A stretch of 64,000 nucleotides of DNA. Source: Diphasiastrum complanatum (Eukaryota > Streptophyta > Lycopodiopsida > Lycopodiales > Lycopodiaceae). The stretch spans positions 23,130,578 to 23,194,577 of the forward strand of contig CM055112.1 in the NCBI GenBank assembly GCA_029204225.1, in the 5' to 3' direction. The notes beneath the pieces were generated by a model. It saw only the letters and a list, made by a program, of their open reading frames with translations. It searched no databases and was not told the origin of the DNA. A program made the position numbers and the translations under genes. Shown piece by piece: positions 21,203 through 33,655 of the stretch; the stretch's first letter is position 1, and every line of letters begins with the position of its first letter.

Positions 21203-22770
21203 TGTTAGAGCCCAAAAGACTCTATCATGATCTCGACATGGCCAGTTACCAAAGGACCTGAGGCCTAGTATTGGCAAGGGTCGGTGACCGACGAGGACAT
21301 CTGTCCTAAGTAGGGACCGGTGCGTCACAAGCAATGATCCGATGTGGCCGCCTGACAAGCTGTCAGAGACGCGGTGTGTCTTGACCGTCGGGACCCTAGC
21401 CGTCAGTGACGAGATGCTAGCCGACAAGTAGTCGGGGTGACCAAGCGGGTCACAGGTCTATGGCGGGGCACGGGGGTGGTACCCTATGAGTCACTCAGTA
21501 TTCACAGGTCACAAGGGCCAAGCATGCCAAGTGGACTGATCACCCACAGGTGGATGCCATGTGCCAGTTGACGGGAATAGCAAGTAGAAGGACTCAAGGA
21601 CAGGGTGCCTATGATTGGGAGGTGGATTCTACACACCGGATTTCTACCATTCACGAGCTTGGAGAGATTGGCTTGTGACAATTGGTATCAGAGCCTCGTT
21701 CTAGAGAGAGAAAGTGTGGAAAACTTCAATTTTTGCTTGTTTTTGGGGGATTTGGAGGGAGAAAATCAGAGAGACAAATTGGAGTACAAGGGTGGACCTC
21801 CAGCGCTGCTGTTCCAGCCTATCAGGAGCCTCTAACAAACCGAATTGGAGCAAAAAAAATTGGTTAAATTCTTCTGAAGGTCCATCGCCCTCATGTAGCC
21901 TATCTTCATCGTTGGTAAAGGAGGGAAAAGTGTACCTACAGCTCCAGTGCACCTTCTCAGATATGTTCCAATGATTTTTAGAAGGGAATTTGGGTGCACT
22001 TTGTTCCTACAGCTCCAGCGCACTTTTTCAGATCTGTTCCAACGATTTTTAGAAGGGAATTTGGGAGCACTTTCTGGCAGAATCAGCGAGCTCAAAACTC
22101 AATAAATCATCTGATTTTCAGCAGACTGTTGATGATTTCTCTGTCAAAAGAAACCAGTGCCCTTGTAATCTGAATTTTCAATGCTTGGTTTTAGTTTTCC
22201 GTGGAGTGTTTGATTGTAGTTTTGCTACATCGAAGGACATTCTATTAAGTATAACCTAGTGTTGTCAGAGGAGGATTGGGAGCTTCTGGATTTCAATATA
22301 CTTTGGAAACTTTTTCAGTGTACCTCCAATTGTTTGCTAGCAAACCAACAATGTGTATATGCAATTTCCGACAAGCCCAAGTCAGAGTGCATACCGTTGG
22401 TAGTTTTGATCCAGCAAACTGAGGAAAATTCCTTTGCTTGGATTCCAGGGAGCACTCATTCTTTTTTTTTTCCCTTCATTTATTGTTGTTTTGTTTTATG
22501 AAAAGCTTTGGGTCAGATTTGCCTTTTCTCAGTGTTTTACAATAAGTGCAATTTCTAGCTTGATTTTGTGTTGTCTTTGTTTTTGTTAAATAATGGAAGA
22601 TGATAGAGTTGATATTCCGCTTAGCCCACCTGTTGCTCTCCCATCACCACCACCTAGCCCTGTGCTTAGCCCTGCCCATAATCCGCCTACAATGGCTGCT
22701 CGTTCGCCTGCTGGTACTTCCCCTTCTGTGCAAGCTCGCATGAATAGTGTGGAAAAGACTGTTTGGTGGC
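21203..22770 (+). mobile_element. Element B, 5' LTR, primer site, leader and gag start
   Basis: LTR 21203-21680 (TGTTAGAGCCC to TTGTGACA) with target duplication CTGCT at 21198-21202 in element A. Primer site TGGTATCAGAGCC at 21683. The leader runs to about 22590. A gag-like start at 22593 reads MEDDRVDIPLSPPVALPSPP and onward, rich in proline. The element stops being recognisable at about 22770, where a helicase-derived stretch begins. Its 3' LTR lies inverted at 4817-5287. Family not fixed, because no pol is seen. Fossil. Confidence 0.8.
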
Positions 22771-22771
22771 T

Positions 22772-24430
22772 TTTTCTTTTGTAGTTGAAGTATATTGGAG
22801 AGTGATCTGACCAATATGCACAAGTTGAATCATATTTAAATATCGCATGTGTTATTTCAATGTCGTTGGTGTTGAATCTTGTGGCTTTGTGGAGTGTGTG
22901 TCGCCATGTAAAATATTACATTTTAGCAAATGTAAAGTTATTGTAGCTTTGAAATATGTGTGGAAAGTAGGTGGTGGTTTGTTTTTGACATGTTCCTTAT
23001 AAGCATTCAGCCAGGTCCAGAGGTGACAGTTCTTTGGACTCCCCAAGTCCTGACGGTTCAGCATGCATTGTCTGTTTTTGCTATATAGACACAATTGGCG
23101 ATAGTTGGAGTTACAACATAGAATTCAAATATATATTCTTTATTCATGAGCAACGAATGTTGCTTGGTGGCTTTTCATGTTGTAGTAGAAGTATATTGGA
23201 GATTGATCAGACGAATATATGCACAAGTTGAACCAGATTGGCATTCATGGTTGTTGCAATTTGTCCATATGTGGTCAAGTTTGGGAGTTGCCTATTACTG
23301 TTGTAGGAGCATTTGTGAGTATTGTTTGCAACACGTTGTGGAGAATTTGCAACAATGATTTGATGTTTGCCTTTGGATTCTTGTACATAGCGATTATGTG
23401 CATGTGGAATCGTGTGCCTTTGCTAAATATTGCATGTGTTATTTCAATGTCGTTGGTGTTGAATCTTGTGGCTTTGTGGAGTGTGTGTCGGCATGTAAAA
23501 TATTACATTTTTAGCAAATGTAAAGTTATTGTAGCTTTGAAATATGTGTGGAAAGTAGGTGCTGGTTTGTTTTTGACATGTTCCTTATAAGCAAAGTATA
23601 TCGAAATTCATTAAGTGGTCGCTAGATTCTAGATCATTGTGGTATTTTTCTAAGGATATCGTGTTCAAAGAGTGTATGATGAGGTGCGTGCTTACATAAT
23701 GGTTTGTCGGGAGCAATGAGCTTCCAAGTAGCGTCATGTTGTCTTGGCATTTCTTGTTTGACTTTTTTATTTTATTTTTTGTCAACGACGAAGTTTTCTG
23801 GTTGTAGAAGGTACAAATTTTCAGTGTCCTTAATTCTTGAAAGTGATGTATAAGTTAGACCATGCGCTTTAATACCTTCTGGATTGAATGCAAGTTTGTC
23901 CATTGTTAATCCTTGCACATGATGTATTGTCCATGCTACGGCTAGCTGGATTAGAATTTATTTTCTAGTGATGATGTTTAGATGATTGATTCTTATTTGT
24001 ATTTCTTTGGCAATCCATCGTATAATTGTCCAGATTGTATCAATTTGTTGGTTATAAATATAAGTGTTTTCATATCTTGTTTGGCTCTTATATTTGGGTT
24101 GAAGAATTGTATCCAGATAATGTCTTCGGCCATTATTGTTTTTGCCATGTTTGACTCTGATAATTGTGGGTAAGCCAACTGTATTTTTGGAATTGCTTGA
24201 AATTTTTAGATTTTTTTGACAAGAAATATGGAATGAGTCAAGTGCTTGAAAGATGTATTTTGTTTCAGTTGATTTTTGCTAGGTGTCATCATTGTGCTTT
24301 GCTTTGTCAAAGTTTGTATAAAATAGGTGTGGGGATGTGTGATCGAATGGAGGTTTGCACTGACACAGTTCGTTTTAGAAATTTATGTCAAAAGTCATGT
24401 GTTCACATTGTAGTATTCTGTTAAGTATGG
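22772..24430 (-). pseudogene. PIF1/Helitron-type helicase fragment
   Basis: Minus strand, about 23770-23960, reads IQLAVAWTIHHVQGLTMDKL and then GLTYTSLSRIKDTENLYLL. These correspond to the last conserved helicase motifs of PIF1 and of the helicase half of Helitron proteins (usual form LAFAMTINKSQGQTL ... LYVALSRV). The remaining stretch to 24430 is in mixed frames without recognisable upstream helicase motifs. No Rep domain and no Helitron TC/CTRR ends were identified. It is either a decayed Helitron piece or a captured PIF1 fragment. Two direct copies of a 165-bp segment lie in its downstream part (separate entry). It abuts the broken end of element B at about 22770. Confidence 0.65.
22843..23600 (+). 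repeat. Direct repeat pair of about 165 bp
   Basis: 22843-22999 and 23428-23590 are nearly identical: GCATGTGTTATTTCAATGTC through GACATGTTCCTTATAAGC. A second, shorter pair, TTGGTGGCTTTT through CACAAGTTGAA, lies at 22770-22830 and 23163-23230 in the same order. A local tandem duplication of about 400-585 bp within the helicase-derived region explains both. Confidence 0.75.
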
Positions 24431-24699
24431 ATATAAAATTATGATATTTTTGTCTCATTGTTTCAACCAACTCATAACAAGGTGGCACATTTTTCTAGTA
24501 GAATTTGTGGTTTCTATAAATACCTATTCATGTGTAAAACTCATCCAACTTGATTCAAATCACCGCATGTAATTACATCCAATCCTCCGAAGTATTGAGA
24601 AGGGATGTGTTTCATTGGTTGTAGTCTTTGATCTGCAAATTGCAAAATCCTCTTTCCAAGATCGGTGAAATTGTGAAAAATACTCAAAATTTAGCTTGA

Positions 24700-25450
24700 T
24701 TGATTTGTCAATCTCTTGTACAAATGTCCATTAGTGTCTTGTACAGCTTTTTGAGTTGAGTTTGAAAAGTCAAGAGGCCTCCAAGTCGAGTTCTAGTGAG
24801 ATGGTGACATGTATCAGAAAATATAAGGATTGGTTCTTTGTTAGTATGCAACCAAATCCACATCTCAATGTCAAATATGGCCCAATCAAATGAAGAGGTG
24901 TAGATGCTAAAGCCAATCACATTAAGAGGTGAAAAATGGTTGGCCCAATCATGTTTAGAGATGCAAATCACTTGGCCAATAATATTGAGAGTTCTAGCTA
25001 GTTGGTCCAATCATGGAGAGAGGTGGGGATCTAGAGGTCCAATTATCATGAGAGGTGGAATCCATGAGGTCCAATCACATTCAAACATTCCTCATGCTAG
25101 ATCTCGAGGTACTCCTATATGGAAGTGCTCTCTTATTGTATATATAAGTTTTTGTGAAGCTATCTTCGTGACCACATCATAGTCTTTTTGTACTTGAGGG
25201 CTAATTCATTTTCTCTCTCTACCCGAGAGTAGGCTATTTTTCTCTCTTTAAGAGCATGTTGGAAACTTAGTTTTTTCATGTACTTTGATTGCTTTGAGTG
25301 CCAATTGATGTGGATTCATTATGTTTGAAATTGTGCTCTTGCCTTAGAATCAATCTAGGAAGATTGTAATGATGCAATCTATGGGATAGATCTATGTGCA
25401 ATCACAACTATATTAGAAGACCATGCTTGTTGGGCAGATGTGCACTATCA
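24700..25450 (+). repeat. LTR-like stretch of the element D family
   Basis: Repeated words of the form GTCCAAT followed by GAGAGGTG at 24850-25080, then TCTCTCTCTACCCGAGAG near 25215, occur in the same order as in the minus-strand LTR at 53162-53779. No primer site, partner LTR or exact ends were found. A partial, diverged LTR is the best reading. 24430-24700 and 25450-25690 hold nothing recognised. Confidence 0.45.
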
Positions 25451-25689
25451 TATTCATGTTTCATTTGATGAGGTCAATCACAGCAGCCATAGAATCTATC
25501 CAAGCCTTAGGATTGGGACATGCTTATTAATCTCAAGATAAAAATTAGCAAATCCTAAGGTCGGTCTGAAATTGATTTTAGAGGTGAATTTATGTAGATT
25601 TGACTCTCGAGGAAGATGGATGTGCCATTGTCGTTTTAACTTTTGAGGTAGCACTTGCTTGTTCATCAACCTTAAACAACCCTAACCAC

Positions 25690-28470
25690 CTTATGTATCT
25701 TGTGAAGCCATTTATGATTCCTACCTTAAAGAAGAGAGCTCAGAGAACAATGAGGAAGCCTGCCGAGGCTGCCGTGCCAGAAATCGGGATTTTATGATGT
25801 TTCCTATTTGGGAGCAATGGGAGAGCAAATTGATCAGTATATTGGGCAGGAATTCTTGATGATCTCCTGGTTGAAGCTTCTGGCTGTGAAGTCTGACTTT
25901 TTGTTGGTTGTGTCGGCTGTGTCGGGCATGTCGGACACATTAACTGCTCCTAAGTTGCAGTCTCTTCCTCTTCTTTTGGATCAGACTATATAGGATGACT
26001 ACAGAAAGGAATGGAAATTGCCTTCTGGGAAGAGTTAGTTGTCAGGGCAGAAATTGTGGACTACATTTGGCCCTTGCCCTTCAAATCAATAAACTAATCT
26101 TCGATAAGAGTCACATCCCTGTTAGTGAAAACTTTATAGGCGTCTATGTTATACAGTCTGTACATTCATCAAAATTGCAATAGCCAACAAAAATTGTTTT
26201 AAAAGAATGCTCATCAAGTTTCTTTTGGTTGTCCTTCGGGACATGAGCATAAGCTGTGCATCCAAATACTTTCAAATGTTTGATTGAGGGTTTGAATCAT
26301 GTCCAAACCTCATAAGGAGTTTTGTTGTTGGGAACGCCCTTAGTTACACATCGATTCTGCAAATAAGCTGTTGTTGAAACAACATGTAAATGATTTGGGC
26401 AAAGAAGCATGTGTGATCATGCATTTAGTAGACTTGACTAAGGTCCAGTTCTTTCTTTTAGCTAGTCCATTTGACTATGGAGAATAGGAAGTAGCAAACT
26501 ATTGTTCGATGTCATTACTGAGCAGTAATCCTTGAATTTTCTCAAAATGTATTCTCCACCATTGTTGCTCCTAAGAGCTTTGATTCTTTTACATGTCTGC
26601 AACTCAGCATTCTCCTTAAATTTCTTGAAAAACTGGAAGGCTTCATATTTGTGCTTTAGAAAATAGACAGCAGTCCTCTTGGAATAATCATCTATGAAAG
26701 TAATAAAGAACTTTGCATCAAGTAATGATGGTGTCTGCATTGGGCCACATATATTAGTATGCACAATGCCTAACAAATTTCTAGAAATGTGTTATTGATT
26801 TGACTTGAATGGACTCCTTGCGTGCTTTCCTTTAATACAACTTGAGCAGACAAGGGGATTGACAACTTTACAGTCTAAATCATGAACTGAATACTGTTTA
26901 GACATGTTACCTATTGATGCCAAATCTTAATGCCAAATCACTTCTTTATTTATAGATGTCGAACTGCTTAAAGCATGATCAGTCACAACAGTACAATGAC
27001 TAAGCTTATAGAGATATCCTTGTCTCTTTTCGAGTGCAAGAACTCTCCTACTCTTATCAAGAATTTAACATGAATCTGTCTGAATCTCTACCCTATGTCC
27101 TAAATCTGTGATTCGACTGACTGACAATAGATTTATTGTTAGATTCGGGACATACAATACATTTGGCACAAGCTTTGGCATTCCATTATAAAAATTCATC
27201 CTAACAGTACCTTCACCTTCAATTATGTGGGAGTTGTTGTCTCCGAGATGAACGAATTTCTTGGTGTTGTAGGCCAAATAGTCGATAAACCATTTTTGAT
27301 GGCTTGTCATGTGTTGTGTTGCTCCAGAATCGAGGAACCTTTCCTCTGACTGTTCGACATGGCGATGGCTTACCATGAAGACTTCTTGCTCATCATCATC
27401 TTCGATCTTCTGCTTGGTGTCGACTGCATGAGCTTGCTGATCCAGCTGCTTCTTCTTCTTGTCATTTTTGAACTTCAAGACTCGATAGTCCTGAATCTCA
27501 TGATTTGGTCCCTTGTAGTAACTATAGAAGAGTCTCTTCTTATTGTTCTGAATAGGTGGTTGATTCTGGGACTTCTGTGACTGCTTTTGATTATTGTCAT
27601 TTTGTTTGACAATTTTCTTCTTCGGTTGCTTCCTTGAGCCCTTCATTGAGAATAATTCTTGTGAGTTGTTGATGGAGGATGAAGATGCTCCACCTCTTCT
27701 TCTTTTCTCCTACAACAGCATAGTTATGACTCTGGATAATGCGATATCTGAGTGTGTGGAAACCATTATCACCCAGTTTTCATAGGGAGATGGTAAGCTT
27801 GAGAATAAGGTCATTACAATATCATAGTCTTCAATTGCTGAACCTATTGTTGCCATCTGATCCATTAGAGTCTTAAATTTATTTATGTGATTCTGAACAA
27901 AATCACCATCTGACATTCTGTGAGAGAAGAATTTTCTCCTTAGATACAGTTTCGAAGTGACATCTCTCACTTCATATAATGTACTTAATATATTTCGATG
28001 ATTGGGCTTTTTTTTATATGACCAATTTGTGTGCTGAAGATGTTAAGGGTGATAAAGGCAAAAGCCTTGCCATCTCTGAACTTCCATTTGGAAATGGCTG
28101 CTCATCGACACTGGGAAGTAGTTCAATTCCAATGACTATTTTCCATAGTTCTATGGCCATCAATACTACTCTCATTTTGAAGTTCCATAATTGATAAATT
28201 GAACCATCCAGTTTCTCTACCATTAGAGCAGACTGTGATTGTGAATCCATATGAAATTTCAAGATGAGTATATGCAGATACAGGATTAATATGACTGAAA
28301 AATAATAGTAGCAATTGCCTACACTACATGCTCTGGATATGCCTTTAGGAATCAGAGAAGGTGTTGTTAGCAATTGTGCTAACACAGAGAAAATAAAAAA
28401 TAAAATAAACTCCATGGCATGTGTTTTGTAAGACCACGTATGAGTATCTGTCAATAAACTTCAAGCCATG
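25690..28470 (-). mobile_element. Element E2, Ty1/copia, gag to integrase
   Basis: Minus strand in the order expected of copia. Gag N-terminus at about 28250-28100 (KLDGSIYQLWNFKMRVVLM). Further gag at 27970-27710 (YENWVIMVSTHSD). Knuckle-like and protease region at 27646-27065 (LDSGATQHMT). Integrase at 26776-26100 (FITFIDDYSKRTAVYFLKHK; later NKTPYEVW and VFGCTAYAHVPKD). A linker lies at about 25940-25740 (STRRSSRIPAQYTDQF). Reverse transcriptase was not recognised. The leader is interrupted on the right by element F. Its primer site and part of its 5' LTR appear at 39580-39864. Fossil with several breaks. Confidence 0.85.
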
Positions 28471-28474
28471 GCAT

Positions 28475-29171
28475 GTGTTTTGTAAGTCCATGAGTAGAAG
28501 CTTGAATAATAATAAAATAGCTTAAACTTAGATTTAGAACTTAGACTTAGGAAACTTAAGATTAGAAATATTTTATCTTAAGTTGTCCTAAGTTAAGAAA
28601 ATTCAAGTTCTAAATCCTAAGTTAGAAGTTCTAGAAAGACTAGGAACAGATTAGTTCCATAAGTTAGTAGACACTTATGGAAGACCCTCCTTGCCATAAA
28701 AGGAGAGGTATTTGCATTGTAAATAACACTTTTGAGATTAAGCTATCTTGCTTTCTATTTTGGAGAATTATCATGCTATTTCATTTGTGTTCCCCTTGGA
28801 TAGGTGCATAGCTTGAGGGAAGGTGCTCGGGCCTCCTCTTGCCTCCTTTTCATCGGTTTTATTGTGGCATGCTCATTATGCCGTATTTGTTTAGTATTAG
28901 CCACAATCTCATTTATTACCCTTCGGGTGTTAATCTAGGATTAGTCTAGCCACCTTACTAGTTGGGTAAGCCTTAGCAAGGATTTTTATTGTTGTTACTA
29001 ATTAGTTTATTTCCGTTTCGGGCACTAGTTGGGTAAGCCTTAGTGCTCTCATTCCTGTCCATATTCTCGTTGAAGCTTATTGTAGAAACCTAAAATGTGG
29101 ATGAATCTCTACATCCCTATACTACATCCGTAAGTAGATCTAGCCACTGCACACACTAGAAAAACTTCCAA
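28475..29171 (+). repeat. 5' LTR of element F
   Basis: The right end CTTCCAACA is fixed by the primer site and by the 3' copy. The left end is approximate, since ATGTG-type flanks suggest alternatives within a few bases. It contains two copies of TAGTTGGGTAAGCCTTA about 65 bp apart. Confidence 0.65.
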
Positions 29172-32100
29172 CATTGGCACCGATGCCGCTTTTTAAGTAT
29201 TTTTCTACCTAGCTTCTTCTCTTTTTTTTTTCTTTTTTTTCTTGCTTTCGTGTTGTATGTTTGCTTGTGTGCTTATCTCTATCTACTAACAAACAGCACG
29301 CATCGTCTCTCCAGGTCCTACACGAGCTGCATAGCAACTTCTCAAACTGGGGGGGAAGCAACAAAAGAGTCAACTTGGGCATTTTTTTCAAAAGAAGTGA
29401 CCCAAGTGACATTTTTCACAACCAAACAGGTATATCAGAATTCGTCAGTCTGTCTGCAGCCCTAACAGACCCTGACCTTTCATTTTATCACCTCCATGAA
29501 TTCTAACCACAGTCAGATTTTGAGAAAACAGTCTGTTATACTGTCAAAATCCCTTATTTCTCATCAAAATCTTTGTCTTAGAATTCGCCGACTTCATTGA
29601 GGCTAGATCTCATTAAGATCAGTCCTTCAGCAGCTCCACGAATTCTCTCTCACAGATTTTGCCCGTTTACTGACAGAACATCACATCTTTCTATACATTC
29701 CCTATCTGCCAATCAAACCACTCTGTTAGAATTCGCCATCAAGCCTAAGAATTTGCCCTCACAGCGCACGATTTCCCTGTACTATCCGCGAATTCTGAAA
29801 TGCCAAATTTCTTTAGAAAATCTCAAAAATCACTATTCCGACATTCAGAAGACTTGTTCAAAACTCAAGAGTATTACAGTTAGATTTATCTGCCTCTCCA
29901 CGATTTCTCAGCCTATCCGCAAATTCTATAACAATCGGAAAGACCAATTTTGTCCTACATTATCCATTTTGCAAGCAAACTGCCCTTTTGCCAAGTACAG
30001 TACTGCACTGCTCATCTGTATCCTGCATCATGTCTCGTGACTGTGCTGAATCTTCTAATCCAACTCCTCCACGAATGGAAGGAAGAATTCCACGTATTGA
30101 TGCATCAAATTACGATGGCGAATCTGACCCAGTCCAATTTCTCCAAGACTTTGATAATGCATGCCGTTTTTATGGAGATACCTTTGAAACTGAAAAGCTT
30201 CGCCTATTTTCCATGGTATTCTATGGCACCGCCAAGGAGTGGTACTTGAATCTCAAAACTCCTGATCTTGCTTCTTGGACCACCCTCAAGGATGCTCTCA
30301 TCAAGCATTTTAAACCATCCAAACTGACTTAGAGCCCGTTCATTCAAATTACTCATATCAAGATGCGTCGCGAAGAGTCTGTTCAAAACTACATTGAGCG
30401 TTTTAAACGTCTCAAAGTAGAATGTGTTGATGAAAATATCACCGAATGAATGGCCATAAAACTATTTTAGTTGGATTGCCTAAAAACATTCGCCGTGAAC
30501 TCAAACCAGTTGACCTTTATGATCAACTTGAAGATGTGATGACCGATGCTATCCGTGAAGAAGACGAAGGTTCCGATTATGACTTTGGCCATCGTAAAAA
30601 GAAATCTAAGAATCCGGATCATCCTAACTCTGATAATATTGCTCAGTCTTCTGAACTTCTACATGAAATGGAAACCTTACAAAAAGCTCAACAATCACAT
30701 ATGGATAAACTCACTGTCGATTTCCAAACCGCCATGAAACAGATTGCCGAGAAATCCTTTCCAGCAAGAGAAAATGTCTAGTGTCCAATCTGCTCACAGC
30801 ATCACACTGCTAATGAATGCCCTCAACTGCGAAATCATTTCCCAGCAACCACCAGACCCACCGTTTATCGAGCTTACCTCCCCTACCCGCCACAACAACC
30901 TATGCCACGACTAGGGGTTTACCAACCACGACCACCTACACCAAATCAATATCCATCCCCACGTCAACAGTTTGTTGTTAACCAACCTGCCCCACAAAAC
31001 CTGTCCATTATCTTGATCCGAATATCATCGATCCGGCCACCTACTATGTGGAAGACAATACTCAACCGTAGTACTCTACTGAAATGGTTGTTTATTATAC
31101 CTATGATTCTAATGCTCAACCACTGGATCCCAATGCCCAAGCTTATAATCCAAACCAAGCTGTCTTTGCCGCACATCAACTACCCGCAATACGAGGATGT
31201 TTTATCTGTGTAGATAAACATCCTAGTATTCGCTGCCCAGATAAATTTTGTTTCTCTCCAACTTGTGAAAATTGTGGTATTGAACATCACGTGCAGGATT
31301 GCCCATCTCGATCCAAAGCTGCTACTCCAGTCTGTTCAGTGCAAGTAGAAACTTTACCAGTTGAAACTCATCCTGCTTGGGTCTTGACTCGGGCACAAAC
31401 CCAACGCCAAGCCCCTACACTTGCACCCAACAAAACTCAACCGTAGGCTACTCCTCCAAGTGATGATTCAACCTCGATAGTTTATTCTCACCCATCTGAA
31501 GAAATTCGGCTGCATCATGAGTATCGCCAGCAAATCCATAATGCCGACCAACAATCTTCCTCTTCCTATAAAGTACCTCACAAGCCCTTTGAAAACAAAA
31601 CCCTTGAAGGTACCGAAGTTTGGGGAGATTTACTACAAGCCAATGTCACTCTTCCCTTCCATGTCCTCTAGAAGCATGCTAGTCAGTGGAAACAACAGAT
31701 CCAATCCAATACCACCACCACTATTGATGAGTTGCCTGAAATGCCCTTACATCTAACCAATCCACTCAGCGAACGAGGCAACATCAAAATCCCATCTACC
31801 CATCATCAATCTCATGAAGTTTAGTAGTACTCGATGGAGGTTCCGGGGTTAATATCATTTCCACATCCCTCATGATGGAATGGAATCTGAGAGACAAGCT
31901 AGCCAAACCTACTTGTCAACTTTGAATGGCTGATCAAAGTGTGGTCCGACCTACCGGTTTCCTTTCACACGTGCTGATCAAACTAGGGGGTCTCAAATTT
32001 TCTGTTGACCTTGTAGTACTTGATATTTCCAATAATGCCTATTCTTATGAATTACTACTTGGTCGTCCGTGGCTCACCAATGCACGAGTTGTTCATGACT

Positions 32101-32344
32101 AGAGCAAAGGCCGAGTCACTTTTGGTAATCATGACAATTCTGTCACAATTGACTCAACGAGTAAACTTAAACTTGCACGCATACATGACGAGGGATCCTC
32201 AACCACCAACTCCGTATTTGAGCCATACCAGTCCAGCCACAAAAAAGGTCATTATGTTAAATCTATTGATATCATAAACTGGAGTCATAGTCTAGCTACC
32301 ATTGACTATGTGAATGCCGATTACTGTGCTCAACATCAGGATAA

Positions 32345-33646
32345 TTGTACCTCTCCAACCTTATCGATCACGACCAATTACCTGATCTAGATACACCCAT
32401 CATCAATATCAATTTTGTTGATATTCTTCCACATCATGATGAGCTGCTAAATGTTGCATGGCTACCTACTAATGAATCAGATGATTTATTCATTGATGAC
32501 GAGAACGTCTTACGAATTCAGAATTGCCCAGAAGATATGGACATTTCTGATATTCAGATCCTCAACAATATGGAAGCACTTCCCCCAAAGACCTATCTGC
32601 AACATGCTTCCAAAGTGGAATACGTTGCCAAGGTTGCAAGTGAAAAACCTGAGACAAAATTCTATCGTCCCAAATGCCCACACTATCCATGGGATCTATG
32701 TGAGGAGGAGACTATATTTCAAATTGATGACGAGATCCTCCATGACATACCAACTGTCTCTCCACCACCAAAACCTCAAGTACGTGGTCATACTATAAAA
32801 GAGAAAATGAAAAAACCACTTCAAATTCAACCATCGGGTGACCTCACAACAGTTCGAAAAGTTCCTGAAATTTCCTCTAGCCCTACACCCATCCCCGAAA
32901 AAGCACCATCTCGACAAGATAAAGGCAAGGCCCCCCTCGAATCTCCAGCCCATGATGTTTCTGCATACTTTAAGGACTATACGATCGAGGATGTCACAAT
33001 CAAATTACCCCAAGCTCAATGTGAGCCCACTGGTAATTCACCCTACGAAGGCCCTGCACAAACCATAACCCTTTCCCTGAGTGAGCCAAATGAAACCAAC
33101 GAATATCTTGTCCACATCGGAGCTCATCTCAATCGCGAACAACGAAGACGGCTTGAAAAGCTCCTACAGAAATATCGACATATCTTTGCCTGGACCTATA
33201 AAGACATGAAAGGCGTCTCACCCCAAGTACATGTGCATCATATTCCACTTAAACCGGGTGCGAGGCCCACTGCGAGTCGTCTGTACAAATGCAATCCCAT
33301 CTATAAGGCCAAGATCAAAGAAGAATTACAACGCCTTTTAGATGCAAGATTTATATATGAAATTGAGCATACTGAGTGGGTCTCCCCAATTGTCATCGTC
33401 CCCAAGAAAATTGAAAAATTCTGGATCTGTGTCGACTTTAAGAAACTTAACACCGTCATTGAACGTGATCATTTTCCATTACCTTTCGGAGAATCCATCT
33501 TAGAAAATCTAGCAGAAGATGAGGCTTACTCCTCCTTAGATGGCTTTAGCCGATATAATATGATCCAAATCGCTGAAGAAGATCAACACAAAACTGCCTT
33601 TGCCACAGAATGTTATTCAATGTCAATGCTTCGGTATCTCTCTTAA
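32345..33646 (+). CDS. Protease linker to reverse transcriptase frame of F (fossil)
   Basis: 433-codon open stretch in element F. Its second half carries the gypsy reverse transcriptase N-terminus: LLQKYRHIFAWTYKDMKGVS, then WVSPIVIVPKK, WICVDFKKLN and SLDGFSRYNMIQIAEEDQ. It is part of the transposon's gag-pol and not a host gene. Confidence 0.85.
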   Translation: MYLSNLIDHDQLPDLDTPIININFVDILPHHDELLNVAWLPTNESDDLFIDDENVLRIQNCPEDMDISDIQILNNMEALPPKTYLQHASKVEYVAKVASEKPETKFYRPKCPHYPWDLCEEETIFQIDDEILHDIPTVSPPPKPQVRGHTIKEKMKKPLQIQPSGDLTTVRKVPEISSSPTPIPEKAPSRQDKGKAPLESPAHDVSAYFKDYTIEDVTIKLPQAQCEPTGNSPYEGPAQTITLSLSEPNETNEYLVHIGAHLNREQRRRLEKLLQKYRHIFAWTYKDMKGVSPQVHVHHIPLKPGARPTASRLYKCNPIYKAKIKEELQRLLDARFIYEIEHTEWVSPIVIVPKKIEKFWICVDFKKLNTVIERDHFPLPFGESILENLAEDEAYSSLDGFSRYNMIQIAEEDQHKTAFATECYSMSMLRYLS

Positions 33647-33655
33647 TCCTGAAAA

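Noticed and set aside
21683-21695. tRNA-like string TGGTATCAGAGCC, and the same at several other places
   Set aside because: These are retrotransposon primer sites complementary to a tRNA 3' end. No cloverleaf surrounds them.
3690-22770. Two independent copies of the A+B nest in opposite orientation
   Set aside because: Each half is present once, the halves do not overlap, and three nested layers share matching duplications, so one rearranged nest is simpler. An assembly error remains possible and is noted in the finding.
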